A stretch of 64,000 bases of DNA from Limimaricola sp. G21655-S1 (GCF_027213785.1 NZ_JAPWGO010000002.1:1-64000), one strand, 5' to 3'. Shown: positions 26,819 to 36,683, numbered from the stretch's first letter. Numbers and translations: made by a program. The notes: generated by a model not told the origin, from the letters alone.

Positions 26819-27213
26819 CGCGGGATCGCCGCCGTCGCCTCGATCTCGACCAGCGCCTCGTCCTCGACGAGGCCCGCGACGATCACCATGGTCATCGCCG
26901 GGAAATGCCGCCCCAGCACCCGGCGATAGGCTTGCCCCACCTCCTTTTGCCGCGCGAGATATTCGCTCTTGTCGGTGACGAACCATGTCAGCCGGGTGAT
27001 GTGCTCGGCCTTGCCGCCCGCCGCCTCGACCACCGCGAGGATGTTGCGCAGCGCCTGTTCCATCTGGCCGATGAAGTCATGCGTTTCGAACACCTGGTTT
27101 TCGGTCCAGCCGATCTGGCCGCCGACGAAGAGATGCCCCTCTGGCGTCATCACGCCGTTCGCATAGCCCTTGGCGGGCGCCCAGCCTTCGGGGTGGATGA
27201 TCTCATGTCCCAT
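26815..27213 (-). CDS. ridA: RidA-family deaminase
   Basis: A 132-residue YjgF/RidA protein starting MGHEIIHPEGWAPAKGYANG. Landmarks are LFVGGQIGW, the conserved ITRLTWFVTD strand and ALVEIEATAAIPR at the end, including the Glu of the active cleft. RidA enzymes hydrolyse reactive enamine/imine intermediates. It is the last gene of the aminobenzoate operon and overlaps the preceding thioesterase by 11 bases, with AGGAG upstream. Because the 2-aminobenzoyl-CoA route leaves an amino group on an enoyl-CoA carbon, a pathway-specific deaminase role is plausible. That is inference from context. Confidence 0.88.
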   Translation of the reverse strand: MGHEIIHPEGWAPAKGYANGVMTPEGHLFVGGQIGWTENQVFETHDFIGQMEQALRNILAVVEAAGGKAEHITRLTWFVTDKSEYLARQKEVGQAYRRVLGRHFPAMTMVIVAGLVEDEALVEIEATAAIPR

Positions 27214-27658
27214 GCGGGGCCTCTCCTTCGGTCTGTTCTGTCGCACCCGTCCGGGCGATGTCTTCCTCGATCGGTCCGCGCAGCGCGTCGGGCCAGCGCG
27301 CCGGCCGCCCCGTCGCCTGCGCGACATGGACCAGCGTGAAATCGGCGTGCAGCCGCGCCTCGCCATTGCTGGAGATGTCGATCTCCAGATCGAGGCTGGA
27401 ACGCCCGACCCGCAGCGGCCTGAGCCGCAGCTCCAGCGGATCGCCGATCCGGCTCGGCGCGGTGAAGCGCACCTCGCAGCGCGCAGTCGGCACGGCAAAG
27501 CCGCCATCGACGTGGATCGCCCCGAAACTGCGGCCGAGACGCTCCTCGAACCAGTCCTCGATGCAGGCGTTCAGCATCTCGAAATAGCGCGGGTAGAAGA
27601 CGATCCCCGCCGGGTCGCAATGCTCGAACCGCACCTTGCGCGTGGTGGTGAAGACCAT
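27203..27658 (-). CDS. 4-hydroxybenzoyl-CoA thioesterase-family protein
   Basis: A 151-residue hotdog-fold thioesterase with the YbgC/4HBT signature FEHCDPAGIVFYPRYFEM, in which Asp is the catalytic residue, and the DWFEERLGRSF helix. These enzymes cleave acyl- or aroyl-CoA thioesters. It lies four bases downstream of the LivF-type gene and overlaps ridA, so it is coupled to the 2-aminobenzoyl-CoA operon and may release CoA from dead-end aromatic thioesters. The start has no competing upstream candidate of the family. Confidence 0.88.
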   Translation of the reverse strand: MVFTTTRKVRFEHCDPAGIVFYPRYFEMLNACIEDWFEERLGRSFGAIHVDGGFAVPTARCEVRFTAPSRIGDPLELRLRPLRVGRSSLDLEIDISSNGEARLHADFTLVHVAQATGRPARWPDALRGPIEEDIARTGATEQTEGEAPHGT

Positions 27659-27662
27659 CGCC

Positions 27663-28352
27663 TCACACTCCCAGATATTGCTGCGCGAGATCGCCCGAGA
27701 GCGCCGCCGGCGCGCCGTGCCAGACATCGCGGCCGCGCTCGAGCACCACGCAGTCATCGGCCACCGTCGCCAGCTCGCGCAGCGACTTGTCGACCACGAG
27801 GATCGACTGGCCCTGCGCCTTCAATTCGCGGATCGCGGCCCAGATCTCGGCCCGCACCACCGGGGCCAGCCCCTCGGTCGCCTCGTCGAGGATCAGGAGC
27901 TTCGGGTTGGTCATCAGCGCGCGGCCGATCACCAGCATCTGCTGCTCGCCCCCCGACAGCGTCTCGGCGCGCTGCCCAGCCCGCTCGGCAAGGCGCGGGA
28001 ACAGCGCACAGACCCGCGCCATCGTCCATTCGCCGCGCCGCGCGGCGGCCATCAGGTTTTCCCGCACCGTGAGCCCGGCAAAGGCGCGGCGGCCTTCCGG
28101 CACGAGGCCCAGCCCGAGCCGCGCCGCGCGGTGCGAGGGTAGCCGCGACAGGTCCTGCCCGGCGAAGGCGATGCGCCCCGAATTGGCCGCCATCATCCGG
28201 GTGATGCAGGCGATGGTGGTGGTCTTGCCCATGCCGTTGCGGCCCATCAGCGCCAGCGCGCAGCCCTCCTTCAGCGTGAAGGAGACGCCGAACAGCGCCT
28301 GGCTCGCACCGTAGGAGGCGCAGAGATCCTCGACTTCCAGAAGCGCGCTCAT
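27663..28352 (-). CDS. Branched-chain-amino-acid-type ABC transporter ATPase, LivF-like
   Basis: A 229-residue ATPase: Walker A GRNGMGKTT near residue 37, signature LSGGEQQMLVIGRAL, Walker B LLILDEATEGLAP, and the LivF-typical AVVRAEIWAAIRELKAQG segment. It pairs with the LivG-like ATPase, with which it overlaps by ATGA. The whole LivKHMGF set is embedded in the aminobenzoate operon, so the importer probably carries anthranilate, tryptophan/kynurenine or a related aromatic acid rather than leucine. The substrate is inferred from context only. Confidence 0.9.
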   Translation of the reverse strand: MSALLEVEDLCASYGASQALFGVSFTLKEGCALALMGRNGMGKTTTIACITRMMAANSGRIAFAGQDLSRLPSHRAARLGLGLVPEGRRAFAGLTVRENLMAAARRGEWTMARVCALFPRLAERAGQRAETLSGGEQQMLVIGRALMTNPKLLILDEATEGLAPVVRAEIWAAIRELKAQGQSILVVDKSLRELATVADDCVVLERGRDVWHGAPAALSGDLAQQYLGV

Positions 28353-29098
28353 GCCTCTTCCCCCAGATAGACCCGCTGTACTTCCGGGTCGGCCCGGATC
28401 TCGTCCGGCGTGCCGGTGGCGACGACGCGGCCATAGACCAGCACCGACACCCGGTCCGAAAGCCGGAACACCGCATCCATGTCATGCTCGACCAGTAGGA
28501 TCGGCGCGCGGTGGCGCAACCCGTCGAGCAGGTCGCCCAAGACCCGCGCGCCCTCGGTGCCCATCCCGGCCATCGGCTCGTCGAGCAAAAACAGCCGCGG
28601 CCGGAGCGCCAGCGCCATCGCGATCTCGAGCTTGCGCCGCTCGCCATGCGCCAACGCCGCCGCGGGCACGTCCTCGCGCCCCGTGAGCCCGGCCTGCGCG
28701 ATGCAGTCGCGCGCGGGATCGATGAGCGCGGCGTCGCGCATCACCGGGCGGAAGAAGCGGAACGTCGCCCCCGACGCACCCTGCACCGCCAGCACCACGT
28801 TCTGCAGCACCGTGAACTCGGACGCGACCGATGACACCTGGAAGCTGCGCGCCATGCCCAACCGCGCCCGCCCGGCCGCGTCGACGCCCGACAGGCTGCG
28901 CCCGTCGAGCCGGATCTCGCCCGCATCCTGTGCAATCTCGCCCGAGATCTGCTTGATCAGCGTCGACTTGCCCGCCCCGTTCGGCCCGATCAACGCATGG
29001 ATCTCGCCCGGGCGCAGGTCGAGCGACACGTCGTCGGTGGCCTTCAGCGCGCCGAAGCTCTTCGACAGGCCGCGGATGTCGAGGATCGGATCAGCCAT
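28349..29098 (-). CDS. Branched-chain-amino-acid-type ABC transporter ATPase, LivG-like
   Basis: A 249-residue ATPase starting MADPILDIRGLSKSFGALKA. Walker [11 protein letters not shown], signature ALAHGERRKLEIAMAL (with AHGE in place of SGGE, normal for LivG), Walker B RLFLLDEPMAGMG and switch VEHDMD are all present. The terminal VQRVYLGEEA is the LivG C-tail. It overlaps the LivM-like gene by eight bases and the LivF-like gene by four. Confidence 0.91.
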   Translation of the reverse strand: MADPILDIRGLSKSFGALKATDDVSLDLRPGEIHALIGPNGAGKSTLIKQISGEIAQDAGEIRLDGRSLSGVDAAGRARLGMARSFQVSSVASEFTVLQNVVLAVQGASGATFRFFRPVMRDAALIDPARDCIAQAGLTGREDVPAAALAHGERRKLEIAMALALRPRLFLLDEPMAGMGTEGARVLGDLLDGLRHRAPILLVEHDMDAVFRLSDRVSVLVYGRVVATGTPDEIRADPEVQRVYLGEEA

Positions 29099-30119
29099 GT
29101 TTCCTGCCCCCCGCGAGAAAGCCGATGACGCCGCCGCGCGCGAACAGCACGACGCCCAAGAGCAGCAGCCCGAAGAAGAACTGCCAGTGATCGCTGACCC
29201 CGCCCAGCAGGTGTTCGAGCGCGATGTAGAGCCCGGCCCCGGCCAGCGGTGCGAAGAGTCGTCCCGTGCCACCGAGGATCAGGAACACCAGCAGCTCGCC
29301 CGACAGGTGCCATGACAGCATCGACGGGCTGACGAAGCGGTTGAGGTCGGCATAGAGCGCGCCGGCCAGCGCAGTGATCGCGCCCGAGATGACGAAGGCC
29401 ACCAGCAGCACCCCGCCGGGACGGATGCCCACCGCCATCAGCCGCTGCCGGTTCTGCCGCGCCGCCTGAAGCGCGAGGCCGAAGCGCGAGCGCGCCAGCA
29501 TGGCGATCAGGCCCAGCACCGCCAGCAGCAACGCGACGACGAGGACGAAGAACTGGATCGGATCGAGCGTGTTCAGCCCCGGAAAGCCGTTGCGCACGTA
29601 GATCGGAAGCCCGTCCTCGCCGCCATAGGCGGGCCATGAAATGGCGAAGTAGAAGATCATCTGTCCGAAGGCCAAGGTGATCATGATGAAGTAGACGCCG
29701 GTGGTCCGCAGGGACAGCGCGCCGATCACCGCCGCGGCCAGCGCGCCCACCGCCATGGCCACCAGCCAGATCACCGGCATCGAGGTGGTGCCCTCGAACA
29801 GCACCGGCCATTCGAACATCGGTGTGTAGTTCAGCGCGTGATGCGCGAGGATGCCGGCGGTGTAGCCACCCAGCCCGAAATAGGCGGCGTGGCCGAAGGA
29901 GACGAGCCCGCCGAAGCCCAGCACGAGGTTCAGCCCGGCGCCGGCGATGGCGAGGATCGCCACCTTGGTCGCCAGCGTCACGAGGAAGGTCTCGCCCGTC
30001 GCCCAGGCGCCGAGGCCGAAGCCGATCAGCCCGAGCGCCAGCGCGGCGTTGACGATCTGCGCGCGTGCCATGCGCCCTCCCCGCCCCGTGGGCGCCGCCG
30101 TGATCTCCGCCGCGCTCAT
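29091..30119 (-). CDS. Branched-chain-amino-acid-type ABC transporter permease, LivM-like
   Basis: A 342-residue inner-membrane protein with eight to nine predicted helices. The LivM signature GLVSFGHAAYFGLGGYTAGIL is present early, and the later GGTGRLFAPLAGAGLYIALEH segment is typical. It forms the translocation path with the LivH-like protein, whose gene it overlaps by ATGA. Confidence 0.91.
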   Translation of the reverse strand: MSAAEITAAPTGRGGRMARAQIVNAALALGLIGFGLGAWATGETFLVTLATKVAILAIAGAGLNLVLGFGGLVSFGHAAYFGLGGYTAGILAHHALNYTPMFEWPVLFEGTTSMPVIWLVAMAVGALAAAVIGALSLRTTGVYFIMITLAFGQMIFYFAISWPAYGGEDGLPIYVRNGFPGLNTLDPIQFFVLVVALLLAVLGLIAMLARSRFGLALQAARQNRQRLMAVGIRPGGVLLVAFVISGAITALAGALYADLNRFVSPSMLSWHLSGELLVFLILGGTGRLFAPLAGAGLYIALEHLLGGVSDHWQFFFGLLLLGVVLFARGGVIGFLAGGRKHG

Positions 30120-31036
30120 GCCCGCGCTCCGAACAACCCGCCGGGCTTCACGATCAGCACCAGCGCCATGAGGATGTAGATCGCCATCGAGGCCAGCGCC
30201 GCGCCGACGCTCGTCGCCGCCGAGGTCTCCATGAAGAGATCGAAGATCGATGGCAGCAGCACCCGGCCCATCGTGTCGGTGAGCCCGACCAGCAGCGCGC
30301 CGACCAGCGCGCCCTTGATCGAGCCGATGCCGCCGATGACGATCACCACGAAGGCGAGGATCAGCACCGGCTCGCCCATGCCGACCTGCACCGACTGGAT
30401 CGTGCCGACCAGCGCGCCCGCCATGCCCGCCAACGCCGCGCCGAGCGCGAAGACCAGCGTGTAGAGGCGGCCGATATCGACGCCCAGCGCCGCGATCATC
30501 TCGCGGTCGGCTTCGCCCGCGCGGACCTGCACGCCGATCCGGGTCTTGCCGATCAGCAGGAACAGCCCCACCGCCACGAGAAGCCCGGCGCCGATGATGG
30601 CGAGGCGAAACAGCGAATACTGGATGCCGCCCGGCAGGGTCACGCTGCCCGACAGGCTGGGCGGCACGTTGAGATAGAGCGGGAAGGAGCCGTAGAGCCA
30701 GCGCGTGCCTTCCGAGAAGATCAGGATCAGCGCGAATGTGGCGAGCACCTGGTCGAGATGGTCGCGGCGGTAGAGCCTGCGGATCACCGCCACCTCGACG
30801 ATCGCACCCGCCGCCGCGGCCGCCGCGATCGAGGCGGCGAGGCCGAGCCAGAAGGAGCCGGTGGCGGCCGCCACGCCCGCGCAGGCGAAGGCGCCGATCA
30901 TGTAGAGCGAGCCATGCGCGAGGTTGATCAGCCCCATCACGCCGAAAACCAGCGTGAGACCGGCGGCCATCAGGAACAGCATCAGCCCGGACTGAAGCCC
31001 GTTCAGCAGCTGCTCTATCAGCAATAACATCGACAT
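30116..31036 (-). CDS. Branched-chain-amino-acid-type ABC transporter permease, LivH-like
   Basis: A 306-residue inner-membrane protein with about eight helices. The GVMGLINLAHGSLYMIGAF motif near residue 30 defines LivH, and GGIGSIKGALVGALLVGL near residue 230 is the conserved cytoplasmic-loop region. Two in-frame ATGs (codons 1 and 3) are possible starts. It lies 54 bases downstream of the binding-protein gene. Confidence 0.91.
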   Translation of the reverse strand: MSMLLLIEQLLNGLQSGLMLFLMAAGLTLVFGVMGLINLAHGSLYMIGAFACAGVAAATGSFWLGLAASIAAAAAAGAIVEVAVIRRLYRRDHLDQVLATFALILIFSEGTRWLYGSFPLYLNVPPSLSGSVTLPGGIQYSLFRLAIIGAGLLVAVGLFLLIGKTRIGVQVRAGEADREMIAALGVDIGRLYTLVFALGAALAGMAGALVGTIQSVQVGMGEPVLILAFVVIVIGGIGSIKGALVGALLVGLTDTMGRVLLPSIFDLFMETSAATSVGAALASMAIYILMALVLIVKPGGLFGARA

Positions 31037-31090
31037 CGGCTCGCTTTCGTCAGGGATGCGGCGGGCCGGGACGGCCCGCCGCGCGGGGTC

Positions 31091-32227
31091 TTACATGCTG
31101 CACTCTTCGGCGTAGGCGTCGCCGCGATCCTCCATCGCCGTGGCGACGATCTTGTTGGTCAGCGTACCGTCCTCTGAGATCACCTCGCGCACATAGATGT
31201 CCTGCACCGGGTGCTGGTTCGGCCCGAAGGCGAAATCACCGCGCACGCTGTCGAACTCGGCGGCGCGCAGCGCCTCGCGGAAGGCCTCCGCATCCGCGAT
31301 ATCGGCCTTTTCCATCGCCGAGAGCAGCAGCCGCGCCGTGTCGTAGCCCTGCGCCGCATAGAGCGACGGCAGACGGTCGTATTTCTCCTCGAAGCCCGCG
31401 ACGAAGGCCTTGTTGGCCTCGTTGTCGAGATCGGGGGACCACTGCGCGGTGTTCTTCACGCCGACCGCCGCCTCGCCGATCGCGGGCAGGATGTCCTGGC
31501 TGAAGGAGAAGGCCGGGCCCACGACCGGCATGTCGATGCCCGCCTCGGCCCACTGCTTCATGAAGGAGATGCCCATGCCGCCCGGCAGGAAGAAGAACAG
31601 CGCGTCGGCGCCGCTGTCGCGGATCTGAGCGATCTCGGCGGCGTAGTCGGTCTGGCCGAGCTGGGTGTAGACCTCGCTCGCGACCTCGCCGTCGTAGAAG
31701 CGCTTGAAGCCCGAGAGGCTGTCCTGACCGGCGGGGTAGTTCGGCGCCATGATGAACATGCTGCCGAAGCCTTCGTCGGTGGCGTATTGCCCCGCCGCCT
31801 CGTGCAGGTTGTCGTTCTGGTAGCTGACGGAGAAGTAGTTCTCGTGGCAGCCCTTGCCCGCGAGCTGCGAGGGCGCGGCATTGGTCGAAAGGTAGAACTT
31901 GCCCTGCCGCGTCGCGCCCGGCACCACCGCCATGGCGAGGTTCGACCAGACGATGCCGGTCAGCACGTCGACATCCTCGGACTGGATCATCTCGTCCGAG
32001 AGTTGCACCGCCACTTCCGGTTTCCGCTGGTCGTCCTCGATGACGACCTCCAGCTCGGAATTGCCCGCCTCCTCGACCGCCAGCATGAAACCGTCGCGCG
32101 TGTCGATGCCGAGGCTGGCGCCCCCGCCCGAAAGCGTGGTGATCATGCCGACCTTGACCGGTTCGGCCATGGCCGTGCCGCCGATCATCGACAGCGCGAG
32201 GGCGGTCGTCGTCAGGTATCTGGTCAT
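31091..32227 (-). CDS. ABC transporter substrate-binding protein, LivK/aromatic-acid type
   Basis: A 378-residue type I periplasmic binding protein with a signal peptide (MTRYLTTTALALSMIGGTAMA, cleaved near residue 21). The mature protein begins EPVKVGMITTLSGGGASLG. The pattern, with TNAAPSQLAGKGCHENYFSVS and LFFFLPGGMGISFMKQW, is close to binding proteins linked to aromatic-acid operons. Cys in KGCHEN and in the terminal AEECSM could pair in a disulphide. GGGAG lies before the ATG. It is 35 bases downstream of the tryptophan dioxygenase gene. Confidence 0.9.
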   Translation of the reverse strand: MTRYLTTTALALSMIGGTAMAEPVKVGMITTLSGGGASLGIDTRDGFMLAVEEAGNSELEVVIEDDQRKPEVAVQLSDEMIQSEDVDVLTGIVWSNLAMAVVPGATRQGKFYLSTNAAPSQLAGKGCHENYFSVSYQNDNLHEAAGQYATDEGFGSMFIMAPNYPAGQDSLSGFKRFYDGEVASEVYTQLGQTDYAAEIAQIRDSGADALFFFLPGGMGISFMKQWAEAGIDMPVVGPAFSFSQDILPAIGEAAVGVKNTAQWSPDLDNEANKAFVAGFEEKYDRLPSLYAAQGYDTARLLLSAMEKADIADAEAFREALRAAEFDSVRGDFAFGPNQHPVQDIYVREVISEDGTLTNKIVATAMEDRGDAYAEECSM

Positions 32228-32262
32228 TCTCGTCTCCCTGTGAATGCCGGTCTTGGGGCCGG

Positions 32263-33054
32263 TCATAGATTGGTACGCAAGTGCCAAAGCTCTGGAAAGA
32301 GTTCGATTTCGAGCATCCGCTTGAGGTAGCTGACGCCCCCCGTGCCCCCCGTCCCGCGCTTGAAGCCGATGACCCGCTCCACCGTGGTGACGTGGTTGAA
32401 GCGCCAGCGACGGAAGTAGTCCTCGAAATCGACGAGCTTCTCGGCCAGCTCGTAGAGCGGCCAATGCGTCTCGGGATCGCGGTAGACCTCGGTCCATGCG
32501 GCCATGACGCGGTCATCGGGATGCGCGGCCTGTTCCGGCACGTCGAAGCCGGCGCGGGCGAGACAGCCGATGGCGGTGTCGTAGAGACTCGGACGGGCCA
32601 GTTCGGCGCGCAGCCGCTCCACGATGTCGGGACGGTGCTCATGCGGGCCGATCATCTTCTCGTTGCGGTTGCCCACGGTGAACTCGATCAGCCGGTACTG
32701 CCAGGACTGGAAGCCCGAGGACTGCCCCAGCGCGTCGCGGTAGCGGGTGTATTCGCGGGGCGTCATGGTCCTGAGCACGTCCCACGCCGCGTTCATCTGC
32801 TCGAATATCCGCGCCACGCGGGTCAGCATCTTGAAGGCCGGGCGCAGCCGGTCCTCGGCGATGGCGCGGCGTGCCGCGTCCAGCTCGTGCAACGCCAGCC
32901 GCATCCACAGCTCGGTCACCTGATGCTGCACGATGAACAGCATCTCGTCATGCTCTTCGGTGCGCGGGTGCTGCGCGGTCAGCACCGCGTCGAGACCGAG
33001 ATAGTCCGTGTAGGACATCTTGCCCTCGAACCGCATGACGGGATCGTCGGTCAC
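32263..33054 (-). CDS. kynA: Tryptophan 2,3-dioxygenase
   Basis: A 263-residue haem dioxygenase opening the indole ring of L-tryptophan to N-formylkynurenine. Family signatures: [14 protein letters not shown] with the distal His at residue 44, [16 protein letters not shown] in the middle, and [20 protein letters not shown] near the end with the haem-ligand His. The GTG start is chosen because it forms a GTGA overlap with the upstream ligase stop; an ATG at 33036 would shorten it by six residues. Cotranscription with aminobenzoyl-CoA genes links tryptophan to anthranilate breakdown, but formamidase and kynureninase genes are not in the window. Confidence 0.92.
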   Translation of the reverse strand: MTDDPVMRFEGKMSYTDYLGLDAVLTAQHPRTEEHDEMLFIVQHQVTELWMRLALHELDAARRAIAEDRLRPAFKMLTRVARIFEQMNAAWDVLRTMTPREYTRYRDALGQSSGFQSWQYRLIEFTVGNRNEKMIGPHEHRPDIVERLRAELARPSLYDTAIGCLARAGFDVPEQAAHPDDRVMAAWTEVYRDPETHWPLYELAEKLVDFEDYFRRWRFNHVTTVERVIGFKRGTGGTGGVSYLKRMLEIELFPELWHLRTNL

Positions 33055-34673
33055 TTCGATCCCTCGCGCAGCCGGAACCTCTGGATCTTGCCGCTCTCGG
33101 TCTTGGGCAGCGCGTCGCAGAACACGACGGAGCGGGGATACTTGTAGGGCGCGATCTGCGCCTTCACGTGGTCCTGCAAGAGCTTCGTCATCGCCTCGCA
33201 GGCCTCGTGGCCCTCGGCCAGCACCACATGCGCCTGCACCACCTGCCCGCGATCGGGATCGGGCGCGCCCACCACCGCGCATTCGGCGACCGCCTCGTGC
33301 GACAGCAGCGCCGCCTCGACCTCTGGCGCCGCGATGTTGTAGCCCGCGGACAGGATGATGTCGTCGGAGCGGGCGGCGAAGTGGAAGCGCCCCTCCTCGT
33401 CCTGCACGAAGGCATCGCCGGTGAGGTTCCAGCCGTCGCGGACATAGTCGCGCTGCCGCTCGTCGGCGAGATAGCGGCAGCCCGTAGGCCCCTTGACCGC
33501 CAGTTGCCCAACCGTGCCGCGCGGCACCTCGTTCATCTCGTCATCGACCACGCGGGCGACATAGCCTGTGACGGGCCGCCCGGTGCAGCCGGGATGGCTG
33601 TCGTCGAGCCGGTTGGTGATGAAGATGTGCAGAAGCTCGGTCGCGCCGATGCCGTCGAGCATCGGCTTGCCGGTCTTCTCCATCCACTCGTGATAGACCG
33701 GCGCGGGCAGCGTCTCGCCCGCCGAAACGGCGCAGCGCAGCGACGACAGGTCCGCGCCCTCGTCCATCGCGCGCAGCATGGCGCGGTAGGCGGTCGGCGC
33801 GGTGAAGCAGACGGTCGCCTTATACTTCTCGATGATCTCGATCATGTTGGGCGGCGAGGCCGTTTCCAAGAGCGTCGCCGCCGCCCCGAAGCGCAACGGA
33901 AACACCGCGAGCCCGCCCAGCCCGAAGGTGAAGGCCAAGGGCGGCGATCCGACGAAGACGTCGTCGGGCGTGACGCCGAGCACTTCCTTGGCGTAGCCAT
34001 CGGCGATGATCAGAAGGTCGCGGTGGAAATGCATCGTGGCCTTCGGCACGCCGGTCGAGCCCGAAGTGAATCCCAGAAGCGCCACGTCGTCGCGCCCCGT
34101 CTGCACCGGCTCGAAGGTCACCGGCTTGTCGAGCGCGGCGCGGTCGAGCTCGGCATCGTGGTTGGCGGTGCCGTCGAAGCCCACCACCTTTTCCAGATGC
34201 GGGCTTTGCTTGGCGCAGGCCACCATCTCGTCCATCAGCCGCGTGTCGCAGAGAGCGAGGCTCACCTCGGCCTTGTCGACGATCTTGCACAGCTCGCCCG
34301 CGCGCAGCATCGGCATGGTGTTGACCACCACCGCCCCGGCCTTGGTCGCGGCAAGCCAGCAGGCGACCATCGCCGGGTTGTTGGCCGAGCGGATCAGCAC
34401 CCGGTTGCCGGGCTTCACGTGGTAATCCTCGACCAGCACCCGCGCGATGCGGTTGGTCCAGTCCATCAGCTCCTTGTAGCTGCGGCGGCGGCCATTGCCG
34501 ATCAGCGCGGTGTGGTCGCCAAAGCCCTTTTCGACCAGCCGGTCGCACAGCTCGACCCCGGCATTGAGCCGCTCGGGGTAGTCGAAAGTGTCGAGCAGCA
34601 GCTCGGGCCACTGGTCGAATGGCGGCAGGTTGTCGCGCGAGAAGCTGTCTTCGTGCGCCGTCGGTCCCAGCAT
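33051..34673 (-). CDS. 2-aminobenzoate-CoA ligase (benzoate-CoA ligase family)
   Basis: A 540-residue aryl-CoA synthetase: AMP motif [19 protein letters not shown], the [12 protein letters not shown] motif of benzoate-type ligases, and the C-terminal lysine in [13 protein letters not shown]. The start sequence ([24 protein letters not shown]) is typical of 2-aminobenzoate-CoA ligases. It converts anthranilate, ATP and CoA to 2-aminobenzoyl-CoA, the substrate of the bifunctional enzyme encoded six kilobases upstream in the same operon. GAGGA precedes the ATG. Activity on benzoate or salicylate cannot be excluded. Confidence 0.9.
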   Translation of the reverse strand: MLGPTAHEDSFSRDNLPPFDQWPELLLDTFDYPERLNAGVELCDRLVEKGFGDHTALIGNGRRRSYKELMDWTNRIARVLVEDYHVKPGNRVLIRSANNPAMVACWLAATKAGAVVVNTMPMLRAGELCKIVDKAEVSLALCDTRLMDEMVACAKQSPHLEKVVGFDGTANHDAELDRAALDKPVTFEPVQTGRDDVALLGFTSGSTGVPKATMHFHRDLLIIADGYAKEVLGVTPDDVFVGSPPLAFTFGLGGLAVFPLRFGAAATLLETASPPNMIEIIEKYKATVCFTAPTAYRAMLRAMDEGADLSSLRCAVSAGETLPAPVYHEWMEKTGKPMLDGIGATELLHIFITNRLDDSHPGCTGRPVTGYVARVVDDEMNEVPRGTVGQLAVKGPTGCRYLADERQRDYVRDGWNLTGDAFVQDEEGRFHFAARSDDIILSAGYNIAAPEVEAALLSHEAVAECAVVGAPDPDRGQVVQAHVVLAEGHEACEAMTKLLQDHVKAQIAPYKYPRSVVFCDALPKTESGKIQRFRLREGSK

Positions 34674-34697
34674 CTGTCTTTCCTCCCCTGATCCGCA

Positions 34698-34725
34698 CCG
34701 CCGGGGCTCTCCCCTTCCCCGGCGG
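34698..34725 (-). other. Stem-loop in the aminobenzoate operon
   Basis: Perfect 9-base arms CCGCCGGGG and CCCCGGCGG around a 10-base pyrimidine-rich loop, in the 65-base gap between the acyl-CoA dehydrogenase and the CoA ligase. No T-run follows. It may attenuate or process the long transcript. Confidence 0.5.
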
Positions 34726-34738
34726 CGCGGTCCCTGCC

Positions 34739-35890
34739 CTAGCCTGCGTGCGCGGCCATCGCGGCGCGGGCGATGATGATCTTCTGCACGTCGCTCGCGC
34801 CCTCGTAGATCCTGAGCGCGCGGATTTCGCGGTAGAGCGTCTCAGGCACCGAGCCCGACCGCACCCCGTCGCCGCCATGGATCTGCACCGCCGCGTCGAT
34901 AATCTTCTGCGCCTGATCGGTCGAGAACAGCTTGGCCATCGCCGCCTCGCGGCTGACGCGCGGCGCGCCGCTATCCTTGGTCCAGGCGGCGCGGTAGGTC
35001 AGCAGCGCCGCCGCGTCGATGTCGAGCGCCATCTCGGCGATGTGGCCCTGCACCATCTGCATCTCGAACAGCGGCGCGCCGAACAGCTCGCGCGATGCCG
35101 CACGGTCGAGACTGGCATCCAGCGCGCGGCGCGCGAAGCCCAGCGCCGCCGCAGCCACGGTGGAGCGGAACACGTCGAGCACCGACATCGCGATGCGGAA
35201 GCCCTGTCCCGGCTCGCCGATCATCGCGCTTTCGGGCAACCTCACGCCTTCGAAGGCCAGCCGGGCCAGCGGGTGCGGCGCGATGGTCTCCAGACGCTCG
35301 GCCACGCGCAGTCCCGGCGTGTCGGCCGGCACGATGAAGGCCGAAAGCCCCTTGGCGCCCGGCCCCTCCCCGGTGCGGGCGAAAACCACGTAGAGATCGG
35401 CGATGCCGCCATTCGAGATCCAGGTCTTCTCACCGTCGAGTACCCAGCCGTCGCCGTCGCGCCGCGCCGTCATCGCGAGGTTGGCCACGTCCGAGCCGGA
35501 TTGCGGCTCGGTCAGCGCGAAGGCCGAGATCGCCGCGCCGCGCCGTACCTTGGGCAGCCATTCCGCCTTTTGCTCGGACGAGCCGAAGAGCGAGATCGCG
35601 CCCGAGCCCAGCCCCTGCATGGCAAAGGCGAAATCTGCGAGGCCGTCATGGCGCGCCAGCGTCTCGCGGATCAGGCACAGGCTGCGCACGTCGAGCTTGC
35701 CGTCCTCGGAGGCCGCGTGCTCCAGCCAGCCGCCCTGCCCGAGCCGCGCCACCAGATCGCGGCAGGTCGCGTCGGTGTCGGCGTGATCGATGCCCGAGAG
35801 CCGCCGCCCGGCCCAATGCTCCAGCGCCTCGGACAGCTCCCGATGTTTCTCTTCGAAGAGGGGCCAGTCGAGATAGCTCTTGTCGGCCAT
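34739..35890 (-). CDS. Acyl-CoA dehydrogenase of the aminobenzoate operon
   Basis: A 383-residue FAD acyl-CoA dehydrogenase. [17 protein letters not shown] and [14 protein letters not shown] are the FAD/substrate motifs, and [18 protein letters not shown] is the C-terminal signature carrying the candidate catalytic Glu. Family enzymes in 2-aminobenzoyl-CoA clusters are thought to take part in the beta-oxidation-like steps after ring reduction. One base separates it from the downstream-facing enoyl-CoA hydratase stop on the same strand. The precise substrate is not known. Confidence 0.9.
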   Translation of the reverse strand: MADKSYLDWPLFEEKHRELSEALEHWAGRRLSGIDHADTDATCRDLVARLGQGGWLEHAASEDGKLDVRSLCLIRETLARHDGLADFAFAMQGLGSGAISLFGSSEQKAEWLPKVRRGAAISAFALTEPQSGSDVANLAMTARRDGDGWVLDGEKTWISNGGIADLYVVFARTGEGPGAKGLSAFIVPADTPGLRVAERLETIAPHPLARLAFEGVRLPESAMIGEPGQGFRIAMSVLDVFRSTVAAAALGFARRALDASLDRAASRELFGAPLFEMQMVQGHIAEMALDIDAAALLTYRAAWTKDSGAPRVSREAAMAKLFSTDQAQKIIDAAVQIHGGDGVRSGSVPETLYREIRALRIYEGASDVQKIIIARAAMAAHAG

Positions 35891-35891
35891 G

Positions 35892-36683
35892 TCAGTCCCC
35901 CTCGAAGACGGGTTTTTCGCGCGCCATGAAGGCGCGGTAGGCGCGGCGGAAATCCTCGGTCTGCATGCAGATCGCCTGCGCCTGCGCCTCGGCCTCGATC
36001 GCGCGCTCCAGTCCCATGTCCCATTCCTGCAGCAGCATGGTCTTGGTCATCATGTTGGCGAAGCGCGGTCCCGCCGCGATGCGGCTCGCCAGCTTCAGCG
36101 CCTCGGCCTCCAACTCGTGCCCCCCGACGAGGCGGTTGTAGAAGCCCCAGCGTTCGCCCTCATCGGCGCTCATCACCCGCCCCGTATAGAGCAGCTCCGC
36201 CGCGCGCCCCTGCCCGATGATCCGTGGCAGCATCGCGCAGGCCCCCATGTCGCAGCCCGCGAGGCCGACACGGTTGAACAGGAAGGCGGTCTTCGCCTCC
36301 GGCGTGGCGATCCGCAGATCCGAGGCCATGGCGAGGATCGCCCCCGCACCGACCGCGACACCATCCACCGCGGCAATGACCGGCTTGCCGCAGGTGAGCA
36401 TCGCCTTGACCAGATCGCCGGTCATCCGGGTGAAGCCCAGAAGCCCCTTCATGTCGAGCTCGGTGAGTGGCCCAATGATGTCCTCGACATCGCCGCCGGA
36501 GCTGAAATTGCCGCCGTTGGGGGCGATGACGACGGCGTGGATCTCCTCATCCTCGACCAGATCCCTGAACCAGTCGCGCAGCGCGGCGTAGCTCTGGAAG
36601 GTGAAGGGGTTCTTGCGTTCGGGCCGGTCGAGCCGGACCACGGCGACCGCGCCCTCGCGCTCCAGCTTGAAATGCGCGCTCAT
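35892..36683 (-). CDS. Enoyl-CoA hydratase/isomerase family protein of the aminobenzoate operon
   Basis: A 263-residue crotonase-fold protein with the oxyanion-hole segments [11 protein letters not shown] and [16 protein letters not shown]. Both Glu positions used by classic hydratases are changed (Ile and Arg in my reading), whereas Asp145 in GLAGCDMGA matches the PaaG-type catalytic Asp. An isomerase or hydrolytic ring-opening role is therefore possible. It overlaps the MarR regulator by ATGA. This is the operon's only crotonase-family member. Confidence 0.88.
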   Translation of the reverse strand: MSAHFKLEREGAVAVVRLDRPERKNPFTFQSYAALRDWFRDLVEDEEIHAVVIAPNGGNFSSGGDVEDIIGPLTELDMKGLLGFTRMTGDLVKAMLTCGKPVIAAVDGVAVGAGAILAMASDLRIATPEAKTAFLFNRVGLAGCDMGACAMLPRIIGQGRAAELLYTGRVMSADEGERWGFYNRLVGGHELEAEALKLASRIAAGPRFANMMTKTMLLQEWDMGLERAIEAEAQAQAICMQTEDFRRAYRAFMAREKPVFEGD

